NCBI GenBank assembly: GCA_035726825.1
Contig: JALNTX010000004.1
Span: forward strand, 1 to 64,000
DNA: 64,000 nucleotides
Source: Pseudocitrobacter sp913778145
Lineage (GTDB): Bacteria > Pseudomonadota > Gammaproteobacteria > Enterobacterales > Enterobacteriaceae
Reading direction: 5' to 3'
The stretch's first letter is position 1, and each line of letters begins with the position of its first letter. Positions 54,701-60,984 of this stretch are shown here, piece by piece. Position numbers and translations under genes: made by a program. The notes beneath the pieces are model-generated. The model was not told where the DNA came from. It saw nothing but the letters and a program-made list of their open reading frames with translations, and ran no database searches.

Positions 54701-54798
54701 AGTTGCTGACGCTGTACACCACCCCGGTGGTTTATCTGTTCTTCGATCGTCTGCGCCTGCGTTTTTCGCGTAAATCCCGACAATCGGTGACCGAGTAA
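51721..54798 (+). CDS. mdtC: RND multidrug efflux pump subunit MdtC
   Basis: Second RND subunit, paralogous to MdtB and 1025 residues as in E. coli; in the heterotrimer MdtC is thought to bind drug while MdtB drives proton flow. The same 12-segment RND layout, the VVDDAIVVLENISR motif at about 399-412 and the GIVKKNAIMMVDFALEA C-terminal block are intact. Its ATG follows the mdtB stop with no gap, and mdtD starts 1 bp after its stop. Confidence 0.98.
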   Translation: MKFFALFIYRPVATILISIAITLCGVLGFRLLPVAPLPQVDFPVIMVSASLPGASPETMASSVATPLERSLGRIAGVSEMTSSSSLGSTRIILQFNFDRDINGAARDVQAAINAAQSLLPSGMPSRPTYRKANPSDAPIMILTLTSDTYSQGELYDFASTQLAQSIAQIDGVGDVDVGGSSLPAVRVGLNPQALFNQGVSLDDVRTAISNANVRKPQGALEDNAHRWQIQTNDELKTAAEYQPLIIHYNNGAAVRLGDVATVTDSVQDVRNAGMTNAKPAILLMIRKLPEANIIETVDAIRAELPELQQTIPAAIDLQIAQDRSPTIRASLEEVEQTLVISVALVILVVFLFLRSGRATLIPAVAVPVSLVGTFAAMYLCGFSLNNLSLMALTIATGFVVDDAIVVLENISRHIEAGMKPMQAALQGSREVGFTVLSMSVSLVAVFLPLLLMDGLPGRLLREFAVTLSVAIGISLAVSLTLTPMMCGWMLKRQPAHTPTRNKGLGRLLVGLQQGYGKSLHWVLKHSRMVGLVFLATVALNVWLYIAIPKTFFPEQDTGVLMGGIQADQSISFQAMRGKLQDFMKIIREDPAVDNVTGFTGGSRVNSGMMFITLKSRGERHDSAQQVIDRLRKKLAKEPGANLFLMAVQDIRVGGRQSNASYQYTLLSDDLSALREWEPKIRKALAALPELADVNSDQEDNGAEMDLVYDRETMSRLGISVQTANSLLNNAFGQRQISTIYQPLNQYKVVMEVDPVYTQDVSALDKMFVINNEGKAIPLSYFAKWQPANAPLSVNHQGLSAASTVSFNLPTGKSLSEASEAIDRAMTQLGVPSTVRGSFAGTAQVFQETMNSQIILIIAAIATVYIVLGMLYESYVHPLTILSTLPSAGVGALLALELFNAPFSLIALIGIMLLIGIVKKNAIMMVDFALEAQRNGNLSPEEAIFQACLLRFRPIMMTTLAALFGALPLVISSGDGSELRQPLGITIVGGLAVSQLLTLYTTPVVYLFFDRLRLRFSRKSRQSVTE

Positions 54799-54799
54799 A

Positions 54800-56215
54800 A
54801 TGACAGAACTTCCCGCCAGCGTGCGCTGGCAACTGTGGATAGTGGCGTTCGGCTTCTTTATGCAGTCGCTGGACACCACTATCGTCAATACCGCCCTCCC
54901 CTCTATGGCGGCGAGTCTGGGAGAGAGCCCGCTGCATATGCATATGGTGGTGGTCTCTTACGTGCTGACCGTGGCGGTGATGCTTCCCGCCTCCGGCTGG
55001 CTGGCGGACAGAGTGGGCGTGCGCAATATCTTCTTCACCGCCATTGTGCTGTTCACCGCCGGGTCGCTGTTTTGTTCGCTGGCGGGCACGCTCAATGAGC
55101 TGGTGATGGCGCGCGTGTTACAGGGCGTCGGCGGCGCGATGATGGTACCCGTCGGGCGGCTGACGGTGATGAAAATTGTGCCTCGCTCACAGTATATGGC
55201 GGCGATGACATTCGTCACTCTGCCCGGTCAGGTCGGCCCGCTGCTGGGCCCCGCACTCGGCGGCGTGCTGGTGGAATATGCTTCCTGGCACTGGATCTTT
55301 CTTATCAACATTCCGGTCGGCATTATCGGCGGCATCGCCACCTTGATGCTGATGCCCAACTATACGCTGCAAACACGCCGTTTTGATCTGAGCGGTTTTA
55401 TTGTGCTGGCGCTGGGCATGGCGGTGCTGACACTGGCGCTCGATGGCCAAAAAGGGCTTGGCATCTCAAGCCTGACGCTGGGGATTCTGGTCGCCGTCGG
55501 CATCGCCTCTATTCTGTTTTATCTCTGGCACGCCAAAGGCAACGATAACGCGCTGTTTAGCCTGAAGCTGTTTAATACACCGACGTTTTCCCTTGGCCTG
55601 GCAGGCAGTTTCGCCGGGCGCATCGGTAGCGGCATGCTGCCGTTTATGACGCCGGTCTTTTTGCAGATTGGCCTTGGATTTTCGCCGTTTCACGCCGGGC
55701 TGATGATGATCCCGATGGTGCTCGGCAGCATGGGAATGAAACGTATTGTGGTACAGGTGGTTAACCGTTTTGGCTATCGCCATGTGCTTGTCACCACCAC
55801 CATTGGCCTCGCGCTGGTCAGCCTGCTGTTTATGGCGACGGCGCTGGCGGGCTGGTATTACGCGCTGCCGTTGGTGCTGTTTATACAGGGGATGGTTAAC
55901 TCTAGCCGCTTCTCGTCAATGAACACGCTGACGCTGAAAGATTTACCCGATGAACACGCCAGTAGCGGCAATAGCCTGCTGTCGATGATCATGCAGCTCT
56001 CGATGAGTATTGGCGTTACCGTGGCGGGCTTACTGCTGGGGATGTTCGGCCAGCAGCACGTTTCCGCCGACAGCGCCGCCACGCATCAAGTCTTTATGTA
56101 TACCTATCTCTGCATGGCGCTGATTATCGCCCTGCCCGCCCTGATTTTTGCCCGCGTACCTGACGACGTCACCAAAAACGTGGTTATCGCCCGACGAAAA
56201 AGGAGTGAACAGTGA
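54800..56215 (+). CDS. mdtD: MFS transporter MdtD
   Basis: Major facilitator protein of the 14-segment DHA2 type, 471 residues as in E. coli. TM1 contains the family motif FMQSLDTTIVNTALPSM (residues about 17-33), motif A is seen as GWLADRVGVRNIF (about 62-74), and motif C-like glycine-rich PGQVGPLLGPALGGVL lies in TM5. It is not required for MdtABC drug export; in E. coli it has been linked to citrate/iron efflux. It is locked in the operon by 1-bp and 4-bp junctions with mdtC and baeS. Confidence 0.95.
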   Translation: MTELPASVRWQLWIVAFGFFMQSLDTTIVNTALPSMAASLGESPLHMHMVVVSYVLTVAVMLPASGWLADRVGVRNIFFTAIVLFTAGSLFCSLAGTLNELVMARVLQGVGGAMMVPVGRLTVMKIVPRSQYMAAMTFVTLPGQVGPLLGPALGGVLVEYASWHWIFLINIPVGIIGGIATLMLMPNYTLQTRRFDLSGFIVLALGMAVLTLALDGQKGLGISSLTLGILVAVGIASILFYLWHAKGNDNALFSLKLFNTPTFSLGLAGSFAGRIGSGMLPFMTPVFLQIGLGFSPFHAGLMMIPMVLGSMGMKRIVVQVVNRFGYRHVLVTTTIGLALVSLLFMATALAGWYYALPLVLFIQGMVNSSRFSSMNTLTLKDLPDEHASSGNSLLSMIMQLSMSIGVTVAGLLLGMFGQQHVSADSAATHQVFMYTYLCMALIIALPALIFARVPDDVTKNVVIARRKRSEQ

Positions 56216-57639
56216 AATTATGGCGTCCGGGGATCACCGGAAAACTTTTCCTCGCCATCTTCGCCACCTGTATCGTGCTGTTAATCACGATGCACTGGGC
56301 GGTGCGCGTCAGTTTTGAGCGCGGGTTTATCGACTACATCAAGCACGGCAACGAGCAGCGTCTTGAACTGCTGAGTGACGCGCTGGCGGAGCAGTACGCT
56401 CAGCACGGTAACTGGCGTTTTCTGCGTAATAACGATCGCTTTATCTTCCAGATTTTGCGCTCCTTTGAACACGATAATAACGACGAGCATCGTCCACCTG
56501 GCCCGCCTGGGCCGCCGGGCCCTTCCATGCCGCCGCACGGCTGGCGCACACAGTTTTGGGTGGTCGATCAGCGCGATCACGTGCTGGTTGGCCCACGCGA
56601 GCCGGTTCCGCCGGACGGCACCCGCCGCGCGATTGTTGTCAACGGGCTGGAAGTCGGTGCGGTTATCGCCTCTCCGGTGGAACGCCTGACGCGTAATACG
56701 GATATTAATTTCGACGAGCAGCAGCGCCGAACCAGTTGGTTGATTGTCGCGCTCTCAACGCTCCTCGCCGCGCTGGCGACATTCCCGCTGGCGCGCGGTT
56801 TACTGGCCCCGGTGAAACGGCTGGTGGAAGGCACGCATAAACTGGCGGCGGGTGATTTCTCGACGCGCGTTGACGCAAGCGGTAGCGATGAACTTGGCAG
56901 GCTGGCGCAGGACTTCAACCAGCTCGCCAGCACGCTCGACCGCAATCAGCAGATGCGCCGCGATTTTATGGCGGACATCTCTCACGAACTGCGTACCCCG
57001 CTGGCGGTACTGCGCGGTGAGCTGGAAGCGATTCAGGATGGCGTGCGTAAATTCACCCCGGAATCGGTGGCATCATTACAGGCAGAAGTCGCCACGCTGA
57101 CCAAACTGGTAGACGATCTACATCAGCTTTCGATGTCTGACGAAGGCGCGCTGGCTTATCAAAAAGCGCCCGTTGACCTCGTTTCGCTGCTGGAAATTGC
57201 CGCAGGCGCTTTCCGCGAACGTTTAGCCAGCCGCGGCTTAACGCTACATCTTTCATTACCGGATAGCGCGATGGTCTTCGGCGATCGCGATCGCCTGATG
57301 CAGCTGTTCAATAATGTGCTGGAAAACAGCCTGCGTTATACCGACAGCGGCGGCGACGTGCATATCCGCGCCAGAAAAACGCTGCAAAACATCACGGTTG
57401 AATTCGCCGACAGCGGACCGGGCGTGAGCGATGAACAGCTCGCCATGCTGTGCGAGCGTTTTTACCGAACTGAAGGATCGCGCAACCGCGCCAGCGGCGG
57501 CTCCGGCCTGGGGCTGGCGATTTGCGTAAACATTGTTACCGCCCACGGCGGCAAGCTTGATGCCGCCCATTCGCCTTTTGGCGGGGTAAGCATTAAAGTA
57601 GAATTACCGCTGGATCGCGACACATCGAGAGAGTTATGA
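56212..57639 (+). CDS. baeS: Envelope-stress sensor histidine kinase BaeS
   Basis: Inner-membrane histidine kinase of the BaeSR system, which responds to toxic compounds and envelope stress. It starts at a GTG (56212) overlapping the mdtD stop. The 475 residues hold TM1 (about 11-30), a periplasmic sensor (about 31-172), TM2 (about 176-195), HAMP, the H-box with H258 in DISHELRTP, and N, G1 and G2 boxes (NVLENSLRY, DSGPGVSDEQ, GSGLGLAICV). The periplasmic domain contains a collagen-like GPPGPPGPPGPS stretch near 96-105, making it about eight residues longer than the E. coli protein. Confidence 0.97.
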   Translation: MKLWRPGITGKLFLAIFATCIVLLITMHWAVRVSFERGFIDYIKHGNEQRLELLSDALAEQYAQHGNWRFLRNNDRFIFQILRSFEHDNNDEHRPPGPPGPPGPSMPPHGWRTQFWVVDQRDHVLVGPREPVPPDGTRRAIVVNGLEVGAVIASPVERLTRNTDINFDEQQRRTSWLIVALSTLLAALATFPLARGLLAPVKRLVEGTHKLAAGDFSTRVDASGSDELGRLAQDFNQLASTLDRNQQMRRDFMADISHELRTPLAVLRGELEAIQDGVRKFTPESVASLQAEVATLTKLVDDLHQLSMSDEGALAYQKAPVDLVSLLEIAAGAFRERLASRGLTLHLSLPDSAMVFGDRDRLMQLFNNVLENSLRYTDSGGDVHIRARKTLQNITVEFADSGPGVSDEQLAMLCERFYRTEGSRNRASGGSGLGLAICVNIVTAHGGKLDAAHSPFGGVSIKVELPLDRDTSREL

Positions 57640-58358
57640 CTGAGTTACCGATAGACGAAAACACCCCGCGCATTTTGATTGTCGAGGATGAACCCAAGCT
57701 GGGGCAGTTGCTGATTGATTATCTTCTGGCGGCCAACTACGCGCCAACGCTTATCAGCCATGGCGATCAGGTTCTGCCTTTTGTGCACGACACGCCGCCG
57801 GATCTGATCCTGCTGGATCTCATGCTACCGGGAACCGATGGCCTGACGCTGTGCCGCGAAATTCGTCGCTTCTCAGAAGTGCCTATCGTAATGGTCACCG
57901 CCAAAATCGAAGAGATCGACCGCCTGCTGGGGCTGGAAATCGGCGCGGATGATTACATCTGCAAACCTTACAGCCCGCGTGAAGTCGTCGCGCGCGTGAA
58001 AACCATCCTGCGCCGCTGCAAACCGCGCCGCGATGTGCAGGCGCTGGACGCGCAAAGCCCGCTGATTGTCGATGAAAACCGTTTTCAGGCCTCGTGGCGC
58101 GATCGCCTGCTGGACTTAACCCCCGCAGAATTCCGCCTGCTGAAAACGCTGTCTCAGGAGCCAGGGAAAGTCTTCTCGCGAGAACAGCTGTTGAACCATC
58201 TTTATGATGATTATCGCGTGGTCACCGACCGCACCATCGACAGCCATATTAAAAACCTGCGCCGCAAGCTGGAAGCGCTCGACGCCGAACAGTCGTTTAT
58301 CCGCGCGGTGTATGGCGTGGGGTATCGCTGGGAAGCGGATGCGTGCCGGATGGCGTAA
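57636..58358 (+). CDS. baeR: Response regulator BaeR
   Basis: OmpR-family regulator that activates mdtABCD, spy and acrD. The 240 residues contain a receiver domain with the acidic pocket E17/D18 (IVEDEPK), phospho-acceptor D61 (LLDLMLPG) and K near 110 (CKPYSPRE), then a winged-helix DNA-binding domain (about 135-235) with RTIDSHIKNLRRKLE. It overlaps baeS by 4 bp. A REP unit (GCCGGATGGCG) coincides with its last codons, so the C-terminal ADACRMA is encoded by the repeat. Confidence 0.97.
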   Translation: MTELPIDENTPRILIVEDEPKLGQLLIDYLLAANYAPTLISHGDQVLPFVHDTPPDLILLDLMLPGTDGLTLCREIRRFSEVPIVMVTAKIEEIDRLLGLEIGADDYICKPYSPREVVARVKTILRRCKPRRDVQALDAQSPLIVDENRFQASWRDRLLDLTPAEFRLLKTLSQEPGKVFSREQLLNHLYDDYRVVTDRTIDSHIKNLRRKLEALDAEQSFIRAVYGVGYRWEADACRMA

Positions 58359-58446
58359 TCCTCGCATAATGCCTGATGGCGCAGTGCTTATCAGCTCTGG
58401 GGCCACTCACCTGTAGGCCGGATAAGGCATCGCCGCCATCCGGCAA
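58344..58446. repeat. Cluster of REP (BIME) elements
   Basis: Three REP-type units in a row: GCCGGATGGCG at the very end of baeR, TGCCTGATGGCGCAGTGCTTATCA at about 58370-58393, and a complete palindrome GCCGGATaaggcatcgccgccATCCGGC at 58417-58444. It marks the end of the mdt-bae operon and may stabilise its message. Confidence 0.85.
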
Positions 58447-58457
58447 CAGTGGTAAGG

Positions 58458-58486
58458 TTTACTCCTGCCCCCCACAGCGCTACAAT
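58458..58486 (+). promoter_or_regulatory. Candidate sigma-70 promoter of trhP
   Basis: TTTACT (58458-58463), a 17-bp spacer, then TACAAT (58481-58486): good hexamers with ideal spacing, 80 bp before the trhP start and just after the REP cluster. Confidence 0.6.
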
Positions 58487-58566
58487 GCCCGCCCTAAAAG
58501 TATGGGAACCCTCCCTGCCGCGCACACCGTGACGCGGATCTGACCTGTCATCAGAACGAGAAAATC

Positions 58567-59928
58567 ATGTTTAAACCGGAACTCCTTTCCCCGGCGGGAA
58601 CGCTGAAAAATATGCGTTACGCTTTCGCTTATGGCGCGGATGCTGTTTATGCGGGTCAACCGCGTTACTCTCTGCGCGTTCGCAACAACGAATTCAATCA
58701 CGAAAATTTGCAGCTCGGCATTAACGAAGCCCATGCGCTCGGTAAAAAATTCTATGTGGTGGTGAATATCGCACCGCATAACGCCAAGCTGAAAACCTTC
58801 ATTCGTGATCTGAAGCCGGTGGTGGATATGGGGCCGGATGCGCTGATTATGTCCGATCCGGGTCTTATCATGCTGGTGCGTGAGCATTTCCCGGATATGC
58901 AGATTCACCTCTCCGTACAGGCTAACGCCGTGAACTGGGCAACGGTGAAATTCTGGCAGCAGATGGGGCTTTCCCGCGTCATTCTTTCCCGCGAACTGTC
59001 GCTGGAAGAAATCGAAGAAATCCGCACTCAGGTGCCGGAAATGGAGATCGAGATTTTCGTGCATGGCGCGCTGTGCATGGCCTACTCTGGCCGTTGCCTG
59101 CTTTCGGGCTATATCAACAAGCGCGACCCAAACCAGGGCACCTGCACCAACGCCTGCCGTTGGGAATATAACGTGCAGGAAGGGAAAGAAGATGTAGTCG
59201 GCAATATCGTGCACAAATACGAGCCAATTCCGGTGCAGAACGTTGAGCCGACGCTGGGCATCGGCGAGCCAACCGATAAAGTGTTTATGATTGAAGAAGC
59301 GCAGCGTCCGGGTGAGTACATGACCGCCTTCGAAGACGAGCACGGCACTTACATCATGAACTCGAAAGATCTGCGCGCCATCGCCCACGTTGAACGTTTG
59401 ACGCAAATGGGCGTGCATTCGTTGAAAATCGAAGGCCGCACCAAATCCTTCTACTACTGCGCGCGCACGGCGCAGGTGTACCGTAAAGCCATTGACGATG
59501 CCGCCGCAGGCAAACCCTTCGACACCAGCCTGCTGGAAACGCTGGAAGGCCTGGCCCATCGCGGCTATACCGAGGGCTTCCTGCGCCGCCATACCCATGA
59601 CGATTACCAGAATTACGAATACGGATTCTCCGTTTCTGAACGCCAGCAGTTTGTCGGCGAATTTACCGGCCAGCGCAAAGGCGCACTGGCGGAAGTGGCG
59701 GTGAAAAACAAATTCGCCGTCGGCGATAGCCTGGAACTGATGACCCCGCAGGGCAACGTGAACTTTACGCTTGAGCAGATGGTCGACGCCAAAGGCGCCG
59801 ATAAACCGGTCGCGCCAGGCGACGGCCATATCGTCTGGCTGCCGGTACCGGAAGATATCGCGCTGGAGTACGCGCTGCTGATGCGTAACTTTAACGGCGA
59901 GTCGACGCGTAATCCTCACAGCAAGTAG
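58567..59928 (+). CDS. trhP: tRNA uridine-34 hydroxylation protein TrhP
   Basis: Peptidase U32-family protein (formerly YegQ) needed for prephenate-dependent formation of 5-hydroxyuridine at tRNA position 34. The 453 residues equal E. coli TrhP. The N-terminal domain opens with ELLSPAGTLKNMRYAF. The U32 signature region (EIFVHGALCMAYSGRCLLSG, about 160-179), followed by CTNACRWEY, provides cysteines for the predicted iron-sulfur cluster. The C-terminal part is a beta-barrel-like domain. It has its own promoter and is followed by cyaR. Confidence 0.96.
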   Translation: MFKPELLSPAGTLKNMRYAFAYGADAVYAGQPRYSLRVRNNEFNHENLQLGINEAHALGKKFYVVVNIAPHNAKLKTFIRDLKPVVDMGPDALIMSDPGLIMLVREHFPDMQIHLSVQANAVNWATVKFWQQMGLSRVILSRELSLEEIEEIRTQVPEMEIEIFVHGALCMAYSGRCLLSGYINKRDPNQGTCTNACRWEYNVQEGKEDVVGNIVHKYEPIPVQNVEPTLGIGEPTDKVFMIEEAQRPGEYMTAFEDEHGTYIMNSKDLRAIAHVERLTQMGVHSLKIEGRTKSFYYCARTAQVYRKAIDDAAAGKPFDTSLLETLEGLAHRGYTEGFLRRHTHDDYQNYEYGFSVSERQQFVGEFTGQRKGALAEVAVKNKFAVGDSLELMTPQGNVNFTLEQMVDAKGADKPVAPGDGHIVWLPVPEDIALEYALLMRNFNGESTRNPHSK

Positions 59929-59962
59929 CCTATGGTGGGTATTTTCGCAAGCGAGAAGATTC

Positions 59963-60005
59963 TTAGAATTGGATCACATACCTAATTGTTTATTCCGGGT
60001 ATTAT
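59963..60005 (+). promoter_or_regulatory. cyaR promoter with CRP site
   Basis: A TCACA half-site (59974-59978) pairs with a weak TTAGA left half (59963-59967) at the 6-bp spacing of CRP sites; its centre is about 42 bp before the predicted cyaR start, the class II position. The -10 TATTAT (60000-60005) lies 7 bp before that start. CRP activation of cyaR is known in E. coli. Confidence 0.7.
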
Positions 60006-60012
60006 CAGCTTC

Positions 60013-60098
60013 GCTGAAAAACATAACCCATAAATGCTAGCTGTACCAGGAACCACCTCCTTGGCCTGCGTAATCTCCCTTACGCAGGCTAATTTTTT
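60013..60098 (+). ncRNA. cyaR: CyaR small RNA
   Basis: Hfq-dependent sRNA (RyeE) that in E. coli represses ompX, luxS, nadE and yqaE. The 5' part (GCTGAAAAACATAACCCATAAA, then TGCTAGCTGTACCAGGAACC) and the conserved CACCTCCTT target-pairing segment match the E. coli RNA almost exactly. The 3' end is a perfect ten-pair terminator stem GCCTGCGTAA / TTACGCAGGC with TAATTTTTT. It follows trhP as in E. coli. The last 27 bp are also the attachment core of a P2-like prophage. Confidence 0.96.
60072..60098. mobile_element. Attachment core of the P2-like prophage
   Basis: Read on the minus strand these 27 bp match the remembered P2 core (AAAAAATAAGCCCGTGTAAG plus GGAGATT) at 24 of 27 positions. They coincide with the cyaR terminator, the known P2 site next to ogrK in E. 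coli. Phage sequence begins directly to the right, so this is one prophage-host junction. The partner junction is outside the window. Confidence 0.8.
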
Positions 60099-60138
60099 GC
60101 CTGCAATATACTGAAATAAAAGGATTTATTTCTCTCAA

Positions 60139-60157
60139 TGTCCACACATTGACCACA
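60139..60157. promoter_or_regulatory. Paired integrase arm-type sites
   Basis: On the minus strand TGTGGTCA (60150-60157) and TGTGGACA (60139-60146) form a direct repeat with 11-bp period. The second equals the remembered P2 integrase arm consensus TGTGGACA. They lie 41-59 bp from the core, as expected for an attachment arm. Confidence 0.65.
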
Positions 60158-60159
60158 TC

Positions 60160-60196
60160 GAAAAAAAGCCCTGTTAAACACAGGGCTTTACTTTTT
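60160..60196. terminator. Bidirectional terminator near the attachment site
   Basis: AAAGCCCTGT / ACAGGGCTTT, ten perfect pairs with a five-base loop, flanked by A and T runs on the two sides. It would insulate the cargo gene from host transcription through cyaR and stop transcripts leaving the prophage. Confidence 0.8.
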
Positions 60197-60250
60197 GTTA
60201 AATACGATGACAGAATGAGTTTCAAACGTATGTTTAATAAGGAAATTATT

Positions 60251-60646
60251 GTGAAGCTCGTTAATGTTGTGGCTCTACTCGCCTTTACCCTGACTTCGTA
60301 CTCCGCACAGGCCAGCGATACCTCTGTAATGAAAAAATCTTTAAAAGCGTGGCAGCCGATTGAAGTCTCGAAAAGTGGTAGCACTCTTACAGTCGTACTA
60401 GACACAAATCAAGTATCCGAAACCGCCTATGATGCCGTTATCAGTTCTGGTGCTTGTATGGCTATTTGGACAAATGATGTTCCGGATAAATATCTTATCT
60501 CGGTTAAAGAACTACACATCTTAAACAAACATAAAGCTCAGGGCTATGTACTAGAGCAGCCACTAAAAACCTGTAACGAGATGGGAAAGGAACAGGAAGA
60601 AAAAGCAAAAATAATCATGCTTTCGAACACTCATCTTTTCATGTGA
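60251..60646 (+). CDS. Secreted hypothetical protein next to the attachment site
   Basis: Function unknown. I prefer the GTG at 60251, with AAGGAAATT just upstream, giving 131 residues that begin with a textbook Sec signal (MKLVNVVALLAFTLTSYSAQA, cleavage predicted before SDTSV). ATG starts at 60149 and 60215 are possible but would put a charged stretch before the signal. The mature part of about 110 residues has two cysteines (C69, C108), no further membrane segment and a Lys/Glu-rich C-terminus. It lies between the prophage attachment core and ogr, on the opposite strand, bracketed by terminators on both sides, and is more AT-rich than the host: the profile of a lysogenic cargo (moron) gene. 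No family is recognised. Confidence 0.75.
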   Translation: MKLVNVVALLAFTLTSYSAQASDTSVMKKSLKAWQPIEVSKSGSTLTVVLDTNQVSETAYDAVISSGACMAIWTNDVPDKYLISVKELHILNKHKAQGYVLEQPLKTCNEMGKEQEEKAKIIMLSNTHLFM

Positions 60647-60654
60647 TCACAATT

Positions 60655-60685
60655 AAAAAAGCCCCGCATTGCGGGGCTTTCTTTT
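60655..60685. terminator. Bidirectional terminator between cargo gene and ogr
   Basis: GCCCCGC / GCGGGGC (60661-60667 and 60671-60677) extended by AAA/TTT, with A and T runs on both sides. It ends both the convergent cargo gene and the ogr transcript. Confidence 0.85.
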
Positions 60686-60686
60686 G

Positions 60687-60908
60687 TTACATCCAGGTGA
60701 TTTGTTGCTGGCCTGATGGCGTCGGATGCGGCGTAGCTGGTACTACCTCGCCCGGGGAAACGATAAAGCGCTCGACCGTTTCAGTGGTGACAAAGGTGCA
60801 ACTGCAATTGATGTTTGTGCATTGATGATAACGCTCTTTTGTCGTGTCAGAAAAATAGCGACTTGTACGAGCATGAGCGGCGTAATGGCATTTTGGACAG
60901 TGAAACAT
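60687..60908 (-). CDS. ogr: Late-gene transcriptional activator Ogr
   Basis: Zinc-finger activator of P2-family late promoters that contacts the RNA polymerase alpha subunit. The start at 60906-60908 (MFHCPKCHYAAHARTSRYFS) gives 73 residues; P2 Ogr is 72. An upstream in-frame ATG adds 11 residues that the family lacks. Zinc ligands are C4 and C7 in FHCPKC and C30 and C35 in QCTNINC. The C-terminal HPTPSGQQQ is also conserved. It lies 76 bp downstream of D, as in P2. Confidence 0.95.
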   Translation of the reverse strand: MFHCPKCHYAAHARTSRYFSDTTKERYHQCTNINCSCTFVTTETVERFIVSPGEVVPATPHPTPSGQQQITWM

Positions 60909-60984
60909 AGCGAGCACCTTAGAGCGTTTTTGATGTATCAATTTTAGCCAAAATAACCATATATATCAAACAGATAAACACAAT

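Noticed and set aside
58480..59919. Open frame of 479 codons on the minus strand opposite trhP
   Set aside because: Mirror of the trhP frame, no ribosome site and no recognisable domain.
60072..60098. tRNA gene as prophage target
   Set aside because: No tRNA fold is present; the attachment core overlaps the cyaR terminator instead.
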